DNA of 64,000 nucleotides from Paraburkholderia translucens (lineage in GTDB: Bacteria > Pseudomonadota > Gammaproteobacteria > Burkholderiales > Burkholderiaceae). Position numbers and translations under genes: made by a program. The stretch covers positions 248,001 through 312,000 of the forward strand of contig NZ_JAJITC010000005.1 in the NCBI RefSeq assembly GCF_020881035.1, read 5' to 3'. This document shows, piece by piece, positions 8,660 through 16,805 of this stretch; position 1 is the first letter of the stretch, and every line of letters begins with the position of its first letter. The notes under the pieces are model-generated. The model did no database searches, was not told where the DNA came from, and was given only the letters and a program-made list of their open reading frames with translations.

Positions 8660-9334
8660 ATGAACTGTGGCGATTGTCCGCAGTTGATCTGGCGAAGCGT
8701 GTAAAAGGCCGCGACGTATCCGCACGCGAGGCAGCGGAGTCGGCCCTCCAGCGTCTTGACGCCGTGAATCCGGTGATTAACGCAGTTGTCGCGCATCGGC
8801 CGGAATGGGTGCTCCAGCAGGCCGATGAGATCGACCGCGCGATTGCACGCGGTGAAGATCTGGGACCGTTGGTGGGAGTGCCCGTCACCACGAAAATCAA
8901 CATCGATCAGGCCGATTTTGCGACCACCAACGGCACACGTCTTCAGGAAAACCTGATCGCCGTGGTCAACAGTCCCGCTGTCGACAATCAGCCAGTCGCT
9001 CGTGCGGCGCACGACGTTGCTGCGTCAATGGCGCCTGTTCCTCGATCAGTACGCGGTCGGGCTGATGCCGGTGTCCGGGGAATTGCCGTTTGCCCAGGAT
9101 CTCGACCAGCAGGGCGCGGCGGGCTTCGATCGCGTGTGGGAAGCGCAGCTGACGATGCGTGCGCTGCCCGCGATGGGGCTGCCCGGTCTGACAGTGACCA
9201 CTCAATTGATCGACGACGTGCCGGTCGGTGTTCAGATCGTCGCCGCGCACTATCGTGAGGACCTGTGCCTGCTCGCCGGAGAAGCGATTGAAGCGCGCGG
9301 CGTGCCGGTTGCGCCGGTCGATCCTCGGGTTTGA
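8656..9334 (+). pseudogene. amidase with internal deletion and frameshift
   Basis: The first frame (8656 to about 8990) matches the N-terminus of amidase-signature enzymes, including the segment with the catalytic lysine (LVGVPVTTKINID). From about 9002 a different frame gives the amidase C-terminus (LMPVSGELPF, LTMRALPAMGLPGLTV, VPVGVQIVAAHYREDLCLLAGEAIEARG). About 250 residues between them are gone, including the glycine/serine loop with the cis-Ser and nucleophilic Ser. Intact members are about 450-500 residues; this copy cannot be active. Confidence 0.85.
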
Positions 9335-9444
9335 ACGGGCTTCGGACGCGAGCGCGGAGATCATCTGTCTGCTCCGGCCACTTCTGCTGCGGACAATGAA
9401 CTCAGTCATACACACGAAGAAATTTTCCGATCGAGGAAGACGTT

Positions 9445-10245
9445 ATGGATTTGAAACTGAAAGGGAAGCGTGCTCTGGTCACGGGATCGACTACGGGGCT
9501 GGGCGAGGCAATCGCGAAGTTGCTGGCGGCCGAGGGAACAACGGTGATCGTGCATGGCCGCAACTACAAACGTGCAGAGGCCGTTGCATCAGCGATCATT
9601 GCGGCGGGTGGCCAGGCCGAAATCGCGCCAGGCGATCTGGCAACCGATGCAGGAGCCGACGCGGTGGCCGCAAGTTCGAGCGAAGGCGGTGCTGTCGACA
9701 TTCTGGTCAATAACGCAGGCTACTACCACCATCTCAACTGGAGCACGGCCTTGCCCGCGAAGTGGATCGAGACCTATGAGGTCAACGTCCTGTCCGCCGT
9801 GCGCATGATCCAGCGACTGGTGCCTGCCATGCGCAAGCGCGGTTGGGGACGCGTGATTCAGATCGGAGGCGGACTCGCTGGCCAGCCGATCCCCATGCAA
9901 CCTGACTACAACGCCTCGCTCGCCGCGCGGCACAACCTGGCCGTTTCGCTGGCGCGCGATCTCAAGAATTCCGGCGTGACCTCGAATATCGTCGCGCCCG
10001 GCGCGATTCTCGTGCCTGCCGTCAAGGAGCTGTTGGAGAAGATCGCCCCGCAGCATGGATGGGGGGACAGTTGGGAGGACATCGAGAGAGGCTTTGTGCG
10101 CGACATGGTGCCCAACGACGTCGGCCGCCTGGGCCGCCCGGAAGAGATCGCGGCGGCGGTGACCTATCTGGCGAGCCCCTATGCCGATTACGTGAGCGGC
10201 GCCACGATCCGCGTCGATGGTGGCACAGTTCGCTCCGCGTTCTGA
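9445..10245 (+). CDS. SDR-family protein lacking catalytic Ser and Lys
   Basis: A 266-residue short-chain dehydrogenase/reductase fold. The NAD(P) loop TGSTTGLGEA (13-22), the NNAG motif (89-92) and the C-terminal SGATIRVDGG are intact. The catalytic tetrad is not: Tyr155 is present, but the expected lysine four residues later is Leu159 and the serine 13 residues earlier is Gly142. The paralogue at 39438 has all three (S140, Y153, K157) and shares the unusual MDLKLKGK N-terminus. This copy may be a pseudo-enzyme or use altered chemistry. It directly follows the broken amidase gene. Confidence 0.88.
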   Translation: MDLKLKGKRALVTGSTTGLGEAIAKLLAAEGTTVIVHGRNYKRAEAVASAIIAAGGQAEIAPGDLATDAGADAVAASSSEGGAVDILVNNAGYYHHLNWSTALPAKWIETYEVNVLSAVRMIQRLVPAMRKRGWGRVIQIGGGLAGQPIPMQPDYNASLAARHNLAVSLARDLKNSGVTSNIVAPGAILVPAVKELLEKIAPQHGWGDSWEDIERGFVRDMVPNDVGRLGRPEEIAAAVTYLASPYADYVSGATIRVDGGTVRSAF

Positions 10246-10377
10246 ACACTTGAGAAGTGCAACCGCGGTCTCCGACATTCCGTTCGAAAACGTCGCCGTC
10301 GGCAAGCAGCATGTAGGGAACATTGCGGCAGCAGGTCACTGACTTGCCCTGTTTCACGACTCCCATAGCCGAGGCCG

Positions 10378-10506
10378 TCAGGCCGCTTGCCCCTGCTGAG
10401 CGATGGCCCTATTCTTTTCGAACGTCATAGGACTGACGTAGTTCAATGTCGAATGCAGTCGGCGAACATTGTAGAAGCCGAGCCAGTCAGCGATTTGGTC
10501 CGGCGA
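10378..10506 (-). pseudogene. IS3-family transposase orfB, C-terminal remnant
   Basis: The last 42 codons read IADWLGFYNVRRLHSTLNYV, then SPMTFEKNR, the C-terminal end of the integrase core of IS3-family transposases including its final conserved segment. Sequence upstream of about 10506 in the same frame is unrelated, so more than 200 residues including most of the DDE domain are missing. Confidence 0.85.
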
Positions 10507-10614
10507 CACGGAGCAAGCTGCAGACCTGAAAATCACCCAGAGAAAACGCTCGCGGATGCCGGATCTATTGCAGGACATAGGCCCGCGCCGCTCAGTCGGC
10601 GGCGCAGGCGTCGG

Positions 10615-10962
10615 TCAGGGTGCGTCGCCGCTAAATTTCCGATCGATCAGATAAACGTCGACACCACTCATTGAGCATTCAGTGGACGACGCGGTATTGA
10701 CGGTAATAACGTGAAAATCTCGACCGGACCGGGAATGAAGGACGATGTCAAATACCTGTTTATAGAGATCCTTACCGACTTTCTCGATCGAGATCGGTGT
10801 CGTCTTGATTCTGGACTCGTCGAATTCCCCGGCCTTAACGAGGCCCGCATTCTGTAGCGTCGCCTCGGCCATGCTGACGGGCCAGCTCGTACAGGGTAGC
10901 CCGGGCGGACGAGCCAAACAGATCACGGGCGTGACCAGCAGAAGCGCAAACAGGCGCCGCAT
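10615..10962 (-). CDS. probable periplasmic immunity protein
   Basis: A 115-residue secreted protein: signal peptide MRRLFALLLVTPVICLA, then a mature domain of about 95 residues with three cysteines. The ATG at 10962 is chosen because it overlaps the TGA of the effector gene (TGATG), a translationally coupled arrangement; an upstream in-frame start would put 13 residues ahead of the signal peptide. Effector-then-exported-partner order is what is seen for Tlde1/Tldi1 pairs, where the immunity protein acts in the periplasm. I do not recognise the fold itself, so the immunity role is inferred from context. Confidence 0.6.
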   Translation of the reverse strand: MRRLFALLLVTPVICLARPPGLPCTSWPVSMAEATLQNAGLVKAGEFDESRIKTTPISIEKVGKDLYKQVFDIVLHSRSGRDFHVITVNTASSTECSMSGVDVYLIDRKFSGDAP

Positions 10963-11327
10963 CAGTAAACCACTTCCAGAATGTGATCGCCGCTGTTCCA
11001 TATCTGCGTCCGTACCGTCGGTGATTCAATGATGCACCCATTGGAGGCCTGGCCCGGGTGCTTGATGCTGTCGCCGTGAATCAGGAAACCGTCGCGCCCG
11101 TAGGTGTGAGTGCCATGGATCGGCGTTAGGCGCAGAGTATCGCCGCCCGCGTGCTTGTGTAGAAACGGTTCGCCGATCCGGTATGTACCTCGCGGAATAG
11201 GCCCGACATTGGCAACACCCTCTTTACTTGGATTGTTTTTTCCAACGCCCTTGCCCGAGTATCCCCGACTGACGAAATTCTCGTTGTGATAAAGCCGCCC
11301 CGTCGATTGCTGGTATCTCCAAACCAT
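10962..11327 (-). CDS. Tlde1-like (DUF2778) L,D-transpeptidase-fold effector
   Basis: A 121-residue protein matching the DUF2778/Tlde1 family of T6SS effectors, which cut or modify peptidoglycan stem peptides in the periplasm. Visible landmarks are an N-terminal WRYQQSTGRLYH strand, VGPIPRGTYRIG (41-52), LRLTPIHGTHTYGRDGFLIHGDS (split here: LRLTPI at 65-70, then FLIHGDS at 81-87) and NGCIIES. His84 and Cys98 are at the catalytic positions. No secretion signal is present, as expected for a T6SS cargo. No T6SS structural gene is in the window. It sits between the two halves of an IS3 transposase. Confidence 0.75.
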   Translation of the reverse strand: MVWRYQQSTGRLYHNENFVSRGYSGKGVGKNNPSKEGVANVGPIPRGTYRIGEPFLHKHAGGDTLRLTPIHGTHTYGRDGFLIHGDSIKHPGQASNGCIIESPTVRTQIWNSGDHILEVVY

Positions 11328-11481
11328 TATACGAATCTCCCTCGCTCAAATAAATCGGGAATCCATTATAAATTATCGTTCGCATACCTGATTTTTGGGA
11401 TGATGTCAAAGTTAGTCAACGCGATGTCGACCGCCGCGCTCTAGTTCTCGGGGCGGTGCAACGATCCATTGAACCTACCCA

Positions 11482-11745
11482 CGCCTTTATTAGGATGTCA
11501 CGCTCCATCGTCAGGCGCGCCACTTCGGCACGAAGTCTAGACAATTCCATCTGCTCCGCACTGACCGGCATTGCACCGGCTCCGCCGAGCTTGCCTTCCT
11601 GCTCTGCCTTGACCCAGTTGGATATCGATCGCGTTGGCACGTCCAGCGTCGCAGCCACCGCCATCACGCTCTGTCCGGCCCTGACCAGCCGAACCGCTTC
11701 CAGCTTGAAATCGACCGTGTAGCGCGCCCGCCTCGTCTTGCTCAT
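11482..11745 (-). pseudogene. IS3-family transposase orfA, truncated
   Basis: The frame from 11745 reads as an IS3-family OrfA: helix-turn-helix YTVDFKLEAVRLVRAG, VAATLDVPTRSISNWV, and a leucine-zipper-like ELSRLRAEVARLTMERDIL. Homology ends at residue 88, where a normal OrfA would continue for about 10-15 more residues and then frameshift into orfB. The open frame itself runs on to 11416 with unrelated residues. Confidence 0.82.
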
Positions 11746-11856
11746 CTTCCTGACTCTCCTTGCTTGAGTTTAAACGCTCAGCAAGGGATTCGTTTTTCTG
11801 GGGCAAGCTCACGCTCTCAACGCAGCACTGGAACGGTTTCCACACTGCCTCGGCCG

Positions 11857-13521
11857 TTAGATGCCGAAGCGCTCCCGCAATGCTTTCTTGTTCAGCTTGC
11901 CCACGCTGGTTTTTTCCAGCGCATCGACGATCTTCACGACTTGCGGCACGGCATATTTGGAAATTTGTCCTTTCTCGCTGAAAGCCAGCACATGCCGCCG
12001 GATATCATCTTCCGTGATCGGCGCCGCGCTATCCTCGCGCGGCACCACCAATACGGCAGGACGTTCACCCCACTTCTCGTCCGCAATACCGACGACCGCC
12101 ACTTCGGCCACGCCCGGATGTGTGGAAATCAGGCTCTCGATTTCCAGTGACGATATCCATTCACCGCCGGATTTGATGATGTCCTTCATGCGATCTGTGA
12201 TTTGCACGAAACCGTCCGCGCCGATGCGCGCCACGTCGTGGGTGTGCAAATAACCACCGGCCCACAAGCGAGCCGACGCCTCCGGATCGTCCAGGTAGCC
12301 CTCAGTCAGCCACGGCGCGCGCGCAACGATCTCGCCGCTCGCGGCGCCGTCGTGCGGTATGTCGCGCATGTCCTCGTCGACGATGCGCAAATCGACAAGC
12401 GGGACTGGCAAGCCTGTCTTGCAACGCAGACGGATCGCTTCATCGCTATCAGCAGGCTCGCCATCGGGCTTAAGCTGCGCGAGCGTCAGCACGGGACAGG
12501 TCTCCGACATGCCATAGCCCGTAAATACATCGATGCCGTGCGCCAGCGCCTCACTCGCAAGGCCGTGCGAAAGCGGCGAGCCACCAATGACGACCTTCCA
12601 CTTACTGAAATCGGTCGACGACGCTTCGGGGCACCTCAATAGCATGTGCAGAATCGTGCCGACACAGTGCGAAAAGGTTACGTCCTCCTCGCGTATCAGG
12701 TTTGCGATACGTTCGGGCACGTACCGCCCGGGATAAACCTGTTTTACTCCCATCACCGTGGCGATATACGGCATTCCCCATGCGTGGACATGAAACATCG
12801 GAGTGAGCGGCATGTAGACGTCGCCGCGGTGGAAGCGTTGCCCAGATTCAGGACTGGCGAGCGCCGCCATCACGCTGAGGGTGTGCAGAACGAGCTGCCG
12901 GTGCGAAAAATAAACCCCTTTTGGCAGGCCCGTGGTGCCGGTCGTGTAAAAGGTCGTCGCACGCGTGTTTTCGTCGAAATCGGGAAAGTCGTAGCATTCC
13001 GAGCTCGATGCAAGGAGTGCTTCGTACTCTTCCGCGAACGCGATTTTTTGTGATGCGGACACGGCGCCCTGCTCGTCGATCAGCACCATGGTGCGCACGG
13101 TCTCCAGCTTGTCACGAAGTGACTCGACGATCGGCAGAAAATCGGAATGGACGAGCAGAACATCGGCTTGCGCATGGTTGATCGTGTAAGCGATTTCGGC
13201 TGGCGAGAGCCGCACGTTCACAGTCTGCAGGATGGCGCCCATCATCGGTACGGTGAAATAGCACTCGAGATACCGGTGACTATCCCAATCCATGACGGCG
13301 ACGGTCATACCTTTTTCTACGCCCAGCTTTTGCAGTCCATTCGCCAGTTGCGCGATCCGTATCTTGAGCTGTGCGTATGTCATGCGCACTCGCCCTTGAT
13401 AAACGATCTCCTGGCTCGGTGCATGAGCCAGCGGTGTGTGCAAAAGGTGCTTGATCAGCAAGGGATACGTATAAGAGGACGGCATTGTCTTTATCACGCT
13501 GTCGTACATCGTGTTCTCCAC
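11857..13521 (-). CDS. acyl-CoA ligase (AMP-forming), fatty-acid type
   Basis: A 554-residue adenylate-forming enzyme. The P-loop is YTTGTTGLPKG (192-202), the adenine motif GYGMSET (335-341), the hinge region ITDRMKDIIKSGGEW, and the C-terminal catalytic lysine lies in SVGKLNKKALRERFG. The long N-terminus and the TPMFHVHAWGMPY segment resemble the medium/long-chain fatty acid or dimethyl-substituted acid CoA ligase group. As last gene of the meta-cleavage transcript it could activate an aromatic or aliphatic acid side chain. Which acid is unknown. Confidence 0.9.
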   Translation of the reverse strand: MENTMYDSVIKTMPSSYTYPLLIKHLLHTPLAHAPSQEIVYQGRVRMTYAQLKIRIAQLANGLQKLGVEKGMTVAVMDWDSHRYLECYFTVPMMGAILQTVNVRLSPAEIAYTINHAQADVLLVHSDFLPIVESLRDKLETVRTMVLIDEQGAVSASQKIAFAEEYEALLASSSECYDFPDFDENTRATTFYTTGTTGLPKGVYFSHRQLVLHTLSVMAALASPESGQRFHRGDVYMPLTPMFHVHAWGMPYIATVMGVKQVYPGRYVPERIANLIREEDVTFSHCVGTILHMLLRCPEASSTDFSKWKVVIGGSPLSHGLASEALAHGIDVFTGYGMSETCPVLTLAQLKPDGEPADSDEAIRLRCKTGLPVPLVDLRIVDEDMRDIPHDGAASGEIVARAPWLTEGYLDDPEASARLWAGGYLHTHDVARIGADGFVQITDRMKDIIKSGGEWISSLEIESLISTHPGVAEVAVVGIADEKWGERPAVLVVPREDSAAPITEDDIRRHVLAFSEKGQISKYAVPQVVKIVDALEKTSVGKLNKKALRERFGI

Positions 13522-13648
13522 AATTTCAATTGAACATCACGCATCGCACATGTCAGCGCCGCTGTCGTTGCACCCCGACATACAGCCGCGAACTGAGGTG
13601 GCTCGAACCATCCTGGGGCTGCAAGTAGCACCCGCCGTATTCGGAAAA

Positions 13649-14374
13649 TCAGAACCGATAGCCAACCGAGAGAAACGTAACGAGCGGGTTGATCTTTACT
13701 TTGGCTGAGGTCGATACGCTACCCAGCGCCGACCGGGTGGTCAGCGTGGCCGTGGTCGACAGCCAGGCATATGAAACAGACATGCCGATCGACCAATGCC
13801 TGTCGATGTTGTACGTGAGGCCAGCATTGACGACCGGTGCAAAGGAACTTTTGAGCGACGCTGACGTAGGCCCTTCCAGGGCGGCGCCCGTTGCCGGCGA
13901 CGCGAGAAACTGTCCTGTCGCGATCGGGCTGCTCAACTCGACGCTCTTGAACCACGCGTAGGAAATGCCCGCGCCCACATAGGGGCGAAAGCGCGCTGTC
14001 GGTTCGCCAAAGTGATATTGAGCCAGCAGCGACGGCCCCCATACTCGGGCGCTGCCTAGCTCCCCAAGCCCGGAAAGCGAGCCGGTGCCGCTCAGTCGCA
14101 GCTTCGGCGGCACGCCCAGCAGCGCTTCGACCGCGATATGGTCTGTTGCAAAGTATCGCGCCGAAAGCGCGACCGTATCGGCATTCGAAACCGATGCGCC
14201 GCTTCCGGGGATCGTGGCCGAAGTGCCGAGCGCATTGACAGTCAACGGATCACTCGAATCCTGAGGAGCCAGGTGCATCCAGCCCGCGTTGATCATCCAA
14301 TTACCAGCCGATTGAGCATGAGCCGATGAAATCGCGAAAAGCGACAATGCAGTGGCTACGCCGATACGTTTCAC
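13649..14374 (-). CDS. OmpW-family outer membrane protein
   Basis: A 241-residue OmpW-type eight-stranded barrel. A GTG start at 14374, preceded by GGAGA, puts a clean signal peptide (VKRIGVATALSLFAISSAHA) at the N-terminus; the longer ATG frame adds 55 unlikely residues. The mature part has GNWMINAGWMHLAP, the HIAVEALLGVPPK strand, FRPYVGAGISYAWF and a terminal FLSVGYRF with C-terminal Phe, as in barrel proteins. OmpW/AlkL proteins pass hydrophobic molecules inward, which fits uptake of the aromatic substrate of this operon. Confidence 0.88.
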   Translation of the reverse strand: MKRIGVATALSLFAISSAHAQSAGNWMINAGWMHLAPQDSSDPLTVNALGTSATIPGSGASVSNADTVALSARYFATDHIAVEALLGVPPKLRLSGTGSLSGLGELGSARVWGPSLLAQYHFGEPTARFRPYVGAGISYAWFKSVELSSPIATGQFLASPATGAALEGPTSASLKSSFAPVVNAGLTYNIDRHWSIGMSVSYAWLSTTATLTTRSALGSVSTSAKVKINPLVTFLSVGYRF

Positions 14375-14423
14375 GTTGTCTCCGATATCTAATGTGCAAT
14401 GGTTCGCGGCGCGAAGGGAATCT

Positions 14424-15659
14424 TTAAATCCGCGTTTGAATCCACCGCTTGTACTGCCTGCCGCGACGATGGTTTTTCCATTGATCGCAGACGAGCGAGA
14501 GCAGAGGACGCCCTGCTGGCTTGACGGGACCTGCGACACTGAGTCTGCGCAGCTGGCGCTTCACCATCGCCTGCGTGGCGAGCGAAGCAAAGACCTTGTT
14601 TTTCCAGGTGACGGCCGGCAACGCCGCATCGCTACGTCGTCCAGCCCGCCATTCAAGCGGCAGCTCTGGCCGCACTGCGAGAGCAGTGGCCATGCCGATC
14701 ATTTCGATGCCCTCTGCCAGCACGCCTTCGGCAATCTCGCGCCGACGGATTCCACCCGTGACCATGAGCGGCATCCGCGCGATCTTCCGAACTTCCCGGG
14801 CGAACTCGAGAAACCACGCCTCGCGCGCCAGCGTGCGGCCATCGCGGGCTTGTCCTTGCATCGCGGGCGCTTCGTAGCTTCCACCCGATAGCTCGATCAG
14901 ATCGACCTCGCAGCCGTTGAGCATCTTGACCACCTCGCAAGCATCGGCGAGATCGAATCCGCCTCGCTGAAAATCAGCGGAATTCAGTTTGACTGCGACG
15001 CAAAAGGATGTTGAAACCTTGTCGCGAATACCACGCACGATGTCGAGCAGCAGGCGCGCCCGTTTTTCGAGCGAGCCGCCCCAACGATCGGTACGGTGAT
15101 TGACCAGCGGCGATAGAAATTGGCTCAGCAAGTAACCGTGCGCCGCATGCACTTCGACACCAGTGAATCCGGCCCGCTCTGCCAATTGGGCAGCGCTGAT
15201 GAAGCGATCGACGATCGCGCGGATCTCGTCGTCGCGCAATTCGCGAACGGGCGCGAACATTCTGGAGAAGCCCGGTATATCGATAGGCACCGGCGAGGGC
15301 GCCACGGCAGCCTGGCCAAGCGCGGCATAGACCTGCCGGCCAGGATGATTGAGCTGCATCCAGACCTGTACGCCTCGACTGCGGACACATCTCGCCCAAC
15401 GTTCGAATGACGACAAATGCCTGTCATTTTCGAGCACTACGTCGCCGGGCCCGGTCATCGCCCTTCCATCCACCATCACGTTGCCGGTTATGATCAGCCC
15501 AGCGCCGCCGTTCGCCCAACGTTGATAGAGACGACAAAGCTCATCGCCCGGCGCATGATTGGCGTCCGCGAGGTTTTCTTCCATCGCCGCCTTTGCCAGG
15601 CGATTCGGAATCACGCTTCCGTTTGGAAGACTCAGGGGCAAGAAAAGAGACGCAGACAT
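14424..15659 (-). CDS. NADH:flavin oxidoreductase, old yellow enzyme family
   Basis: A 411-residue FMN TIM-barrel enzyme. Landmarks are [15 protein letters not shown] (FMN contact near residue 20), [32 protein letters not shown] with the active-site His pair (about 176-182), [17 protein letters not shown], and MVTGGIRRR near the phosphate site. Members reduce activated double bonds of enones or dienoyl compounds. It follows the broken acetaldehyde dehydrogenase gene and precedes the OmpW gene, so it likely belongs to the same transcript and may saturate a ring-derived or side-chain double bond. Confidence 0.9.
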   Translation of the reverse strand: MSASLFLPLSLPNGSVIPNRLAKAAMEENLADANHAPGDELCRLYQRWANGGAGLIITGNVMVDGRAMTGPGDVVLENDRHLSSFERWARCVRSRGVQVWMQLNHPGRQVYAALGQAAVAPSPVPIDIPGFSRMFAPVRELRDDEIRAIVDRFISAAQLAERAGFTGVEVHAAHGYLLSQFLSPLVNHRTDRWGGSLEKRARLLLDIVRGIRDKVSTSFCVAVKLNSADFQRGGFDLADACEVVKMLNGCEVDLIELSGGSYEAPAMQGQARDGRTLAREAWFLEFAREVRKIARMPLMVTGGIRRREIAEGVLAEGIEMIGMATALAVRPELPLEWRAGRRSDAALPAVTWKNKVFASLATQAMVKRQLRRLSVAGPVKPAGRPLLSLVCDQWKNHRRGRQYKRWIQTRI

Positions 15660-15662
15660 GTC

Positions 15663-15975
15663 TTAGCGGTTCCTCAGTTTGTCGATCAGTCGAACGCTGG
15701 CGCCGGCTGCGGCCTGTTTCAATGACGTCAGCGGCCACCATTGGAATGCTGGCCTGACCGCCGCAGGTCACCGTATTGATGTCGAGCGCGTCGAGATGGC
15801 CTTCTGCGTTCACCACCGGGATGCAGTACGACCCGATAGCGGCCGGCGTCAGGTCAACGAAGCGAATATCAGGCTTGATCGCACGCAGGAACGCGTCGTT
15901 GCGAGGATCTTGATCATCAGGTCAGTGCCGAAGTTGGCGCTGCCAATAATGGCGACTTTCAGTTTTCCTGCTCAT
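15663..15975 (-). pseudogene. acetaldehyde dehydrogenase (acylating) remnant
   Basis: The ATG at 15975 starts MSRK, then one extra A in an A-run throws the frame; in the shifted frame it reads [18 protein letters not shown], the NAD loop of MhpF/BphJ-type acetaldehyde dehydrogenase. A deletion follows, and a second frame gives [19 protein letters not shown] and [17 protein letters not shown] then [13 protein letters not shown] with the catalytic cysteine. The last part ([11 protein letters not shown]) appears to be the end of a different gene. An intact enzyme is about 310 residues; here barely 90 homologous codons remain in two frames. Confidence 0.8.
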
Positions 15976-15986
15976 CGGTCCCGTCC

Positions 15987-16781
15987 TCATCCGATCCGGC
16001 AGCTCACGCTGCCAAGGGCGCCGATCTGCGCATGAATCAGGTCGCCCTGAACGACGGGGACCATCGGGCCAAGCGCGCCTGACAGAATGACGTCGCCCGC
16101 CCGCAGCCCTTGCCCTCGTTGCGCCATCGTCCGCGCGAGCCAGTACACCGCTCGCAGCGGATGTCCCAGGCACGCGGCGCCACCGCCCGTTGATACGACC
16201 TTGCCTTGCTGCGTCATCGACATGCCCAGATCGCCAAGCGAAAGCTGGCCCACCGAAATCGGCTGAGCACCGAGCACGTAGAGGCCGCACGATGCGTTGT
16301 CGGCGACGGTATCCTCGAGCGTGATCTGCCAATCCGCGATCGCGCTGTCCACGATTTCGAGCGCAGGCAGCGCGTAAGCCAGAGACGACAGTACCTGGCA
16401 GAAGCTCGGCGCATCTTCGTCGATATCGCGCCCGACGACGAAGGCCACTTCCGCTTCGATTTTTGGCTGCAACAGCTGGGACATCGGAATCTCATCGCCG
16501 TCGAGATATTCCATGTCGTCGAAGAGCACGCCGAAGTCCGGTTGATCGACACCCAGTTGTCGCTGCACCGCGACCGATGTCAGGCCGATCTTCTTGCCGA
16601 CGATGCGCCGGCCAGTGGCCATTCGGGCTGCCGTATTCGTTCCGGCAACGGCGTAGGCCGCTTCCAGGTCCGCAATGCCGAACCGGGTGGAGATCGGGCC
16701 GATGGGCGTGCGCGTCGCGCGCGCATGACGCAAGGCAATGGCTGCCGCCTGAACAGATGTCTGATCGATGGATTGGGACAT
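15987..16781 (-). CDS. 2-keto-4-pentenoate hydratase (MhpD-like)
   Basis: A 264-residue hydratase of the fumarylacetoacetate-hydrolase-like superfamily that adds water to 2-hydroxypenta-2,4-dienoate. Typical segments are GRRIVGKKIGLTSVAVQ, PDFGVLFDDMEYLDGDEIP, KIEAEVAFVVGRDID with the metal-binding glutamates, LEIVDSAIADW and AGDVILSGALG. It starts 24 bp after the monooxygenase gene. In a complete pathway it would feed an aldolase and acetaldehyde dehydrogenase; the first is absent here and the second is broken. Confidence 0.92.
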   Translation of the reverse strand: MSQSIDQTSVQAAAIALRHARATRTPIGPISTRFGIADLEAAYAVAGTNTAARMATGRRIVGKKIGLTSVAVQRQLGVDQPDFGVLFDDMEYLDGDEIPMSQLLQPKIEAEVAFVVGRDIDEDAPSFCQVLSSLAYALPALEIVDSAIADWQITLEDTVADNASCGLYVLGAQPISVGQLSLGDLGMSMTQQGKVVSTGGGAACLGHPLRAVYWLARTMAQRGQGLRAGDVILSGALGPMVPVVQGDLIHAQIGALGSVSCRIG

Positions 16782-16805
16782 GGCAGTGAAAGCGATACTC
16801 GTGGA

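Larger units (their letters stand above)
10340..11811 (-). mobile_element. IS3-family shell carrying an effector/immunity pair
   Basis: Imperfect terminal inverted repeats bound the unit. The left end begins TGACTTGCCC at 10340. The right end read on the minus strand begins TGAGCTTGCCCC at 11811, and the two share CTTGCCC, ACGA and TCCC blocks at matching spacing. Inside, in minus-strand order, are the 5' part of orfA (to about 11482), the DUF2778 effector, its neighbour, and the last 42 codons of orfB. The 1.47 kb length is about that of a normal IS3 element, but the transposase centre has been replaced. No clear target duplication is visible. Confidence 0.55.

Noticed and set aside
10585..10605. 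7-bp hairpin after the immunity gene
   Set aside because: The stem is short and no T-run follows, so it was not called a terminator.
10331..11820. Target-site duplication around the IS3 shell
   Set aside because: The bases flanking 10340 and 11811 do not match, so no duplication can be claimed.
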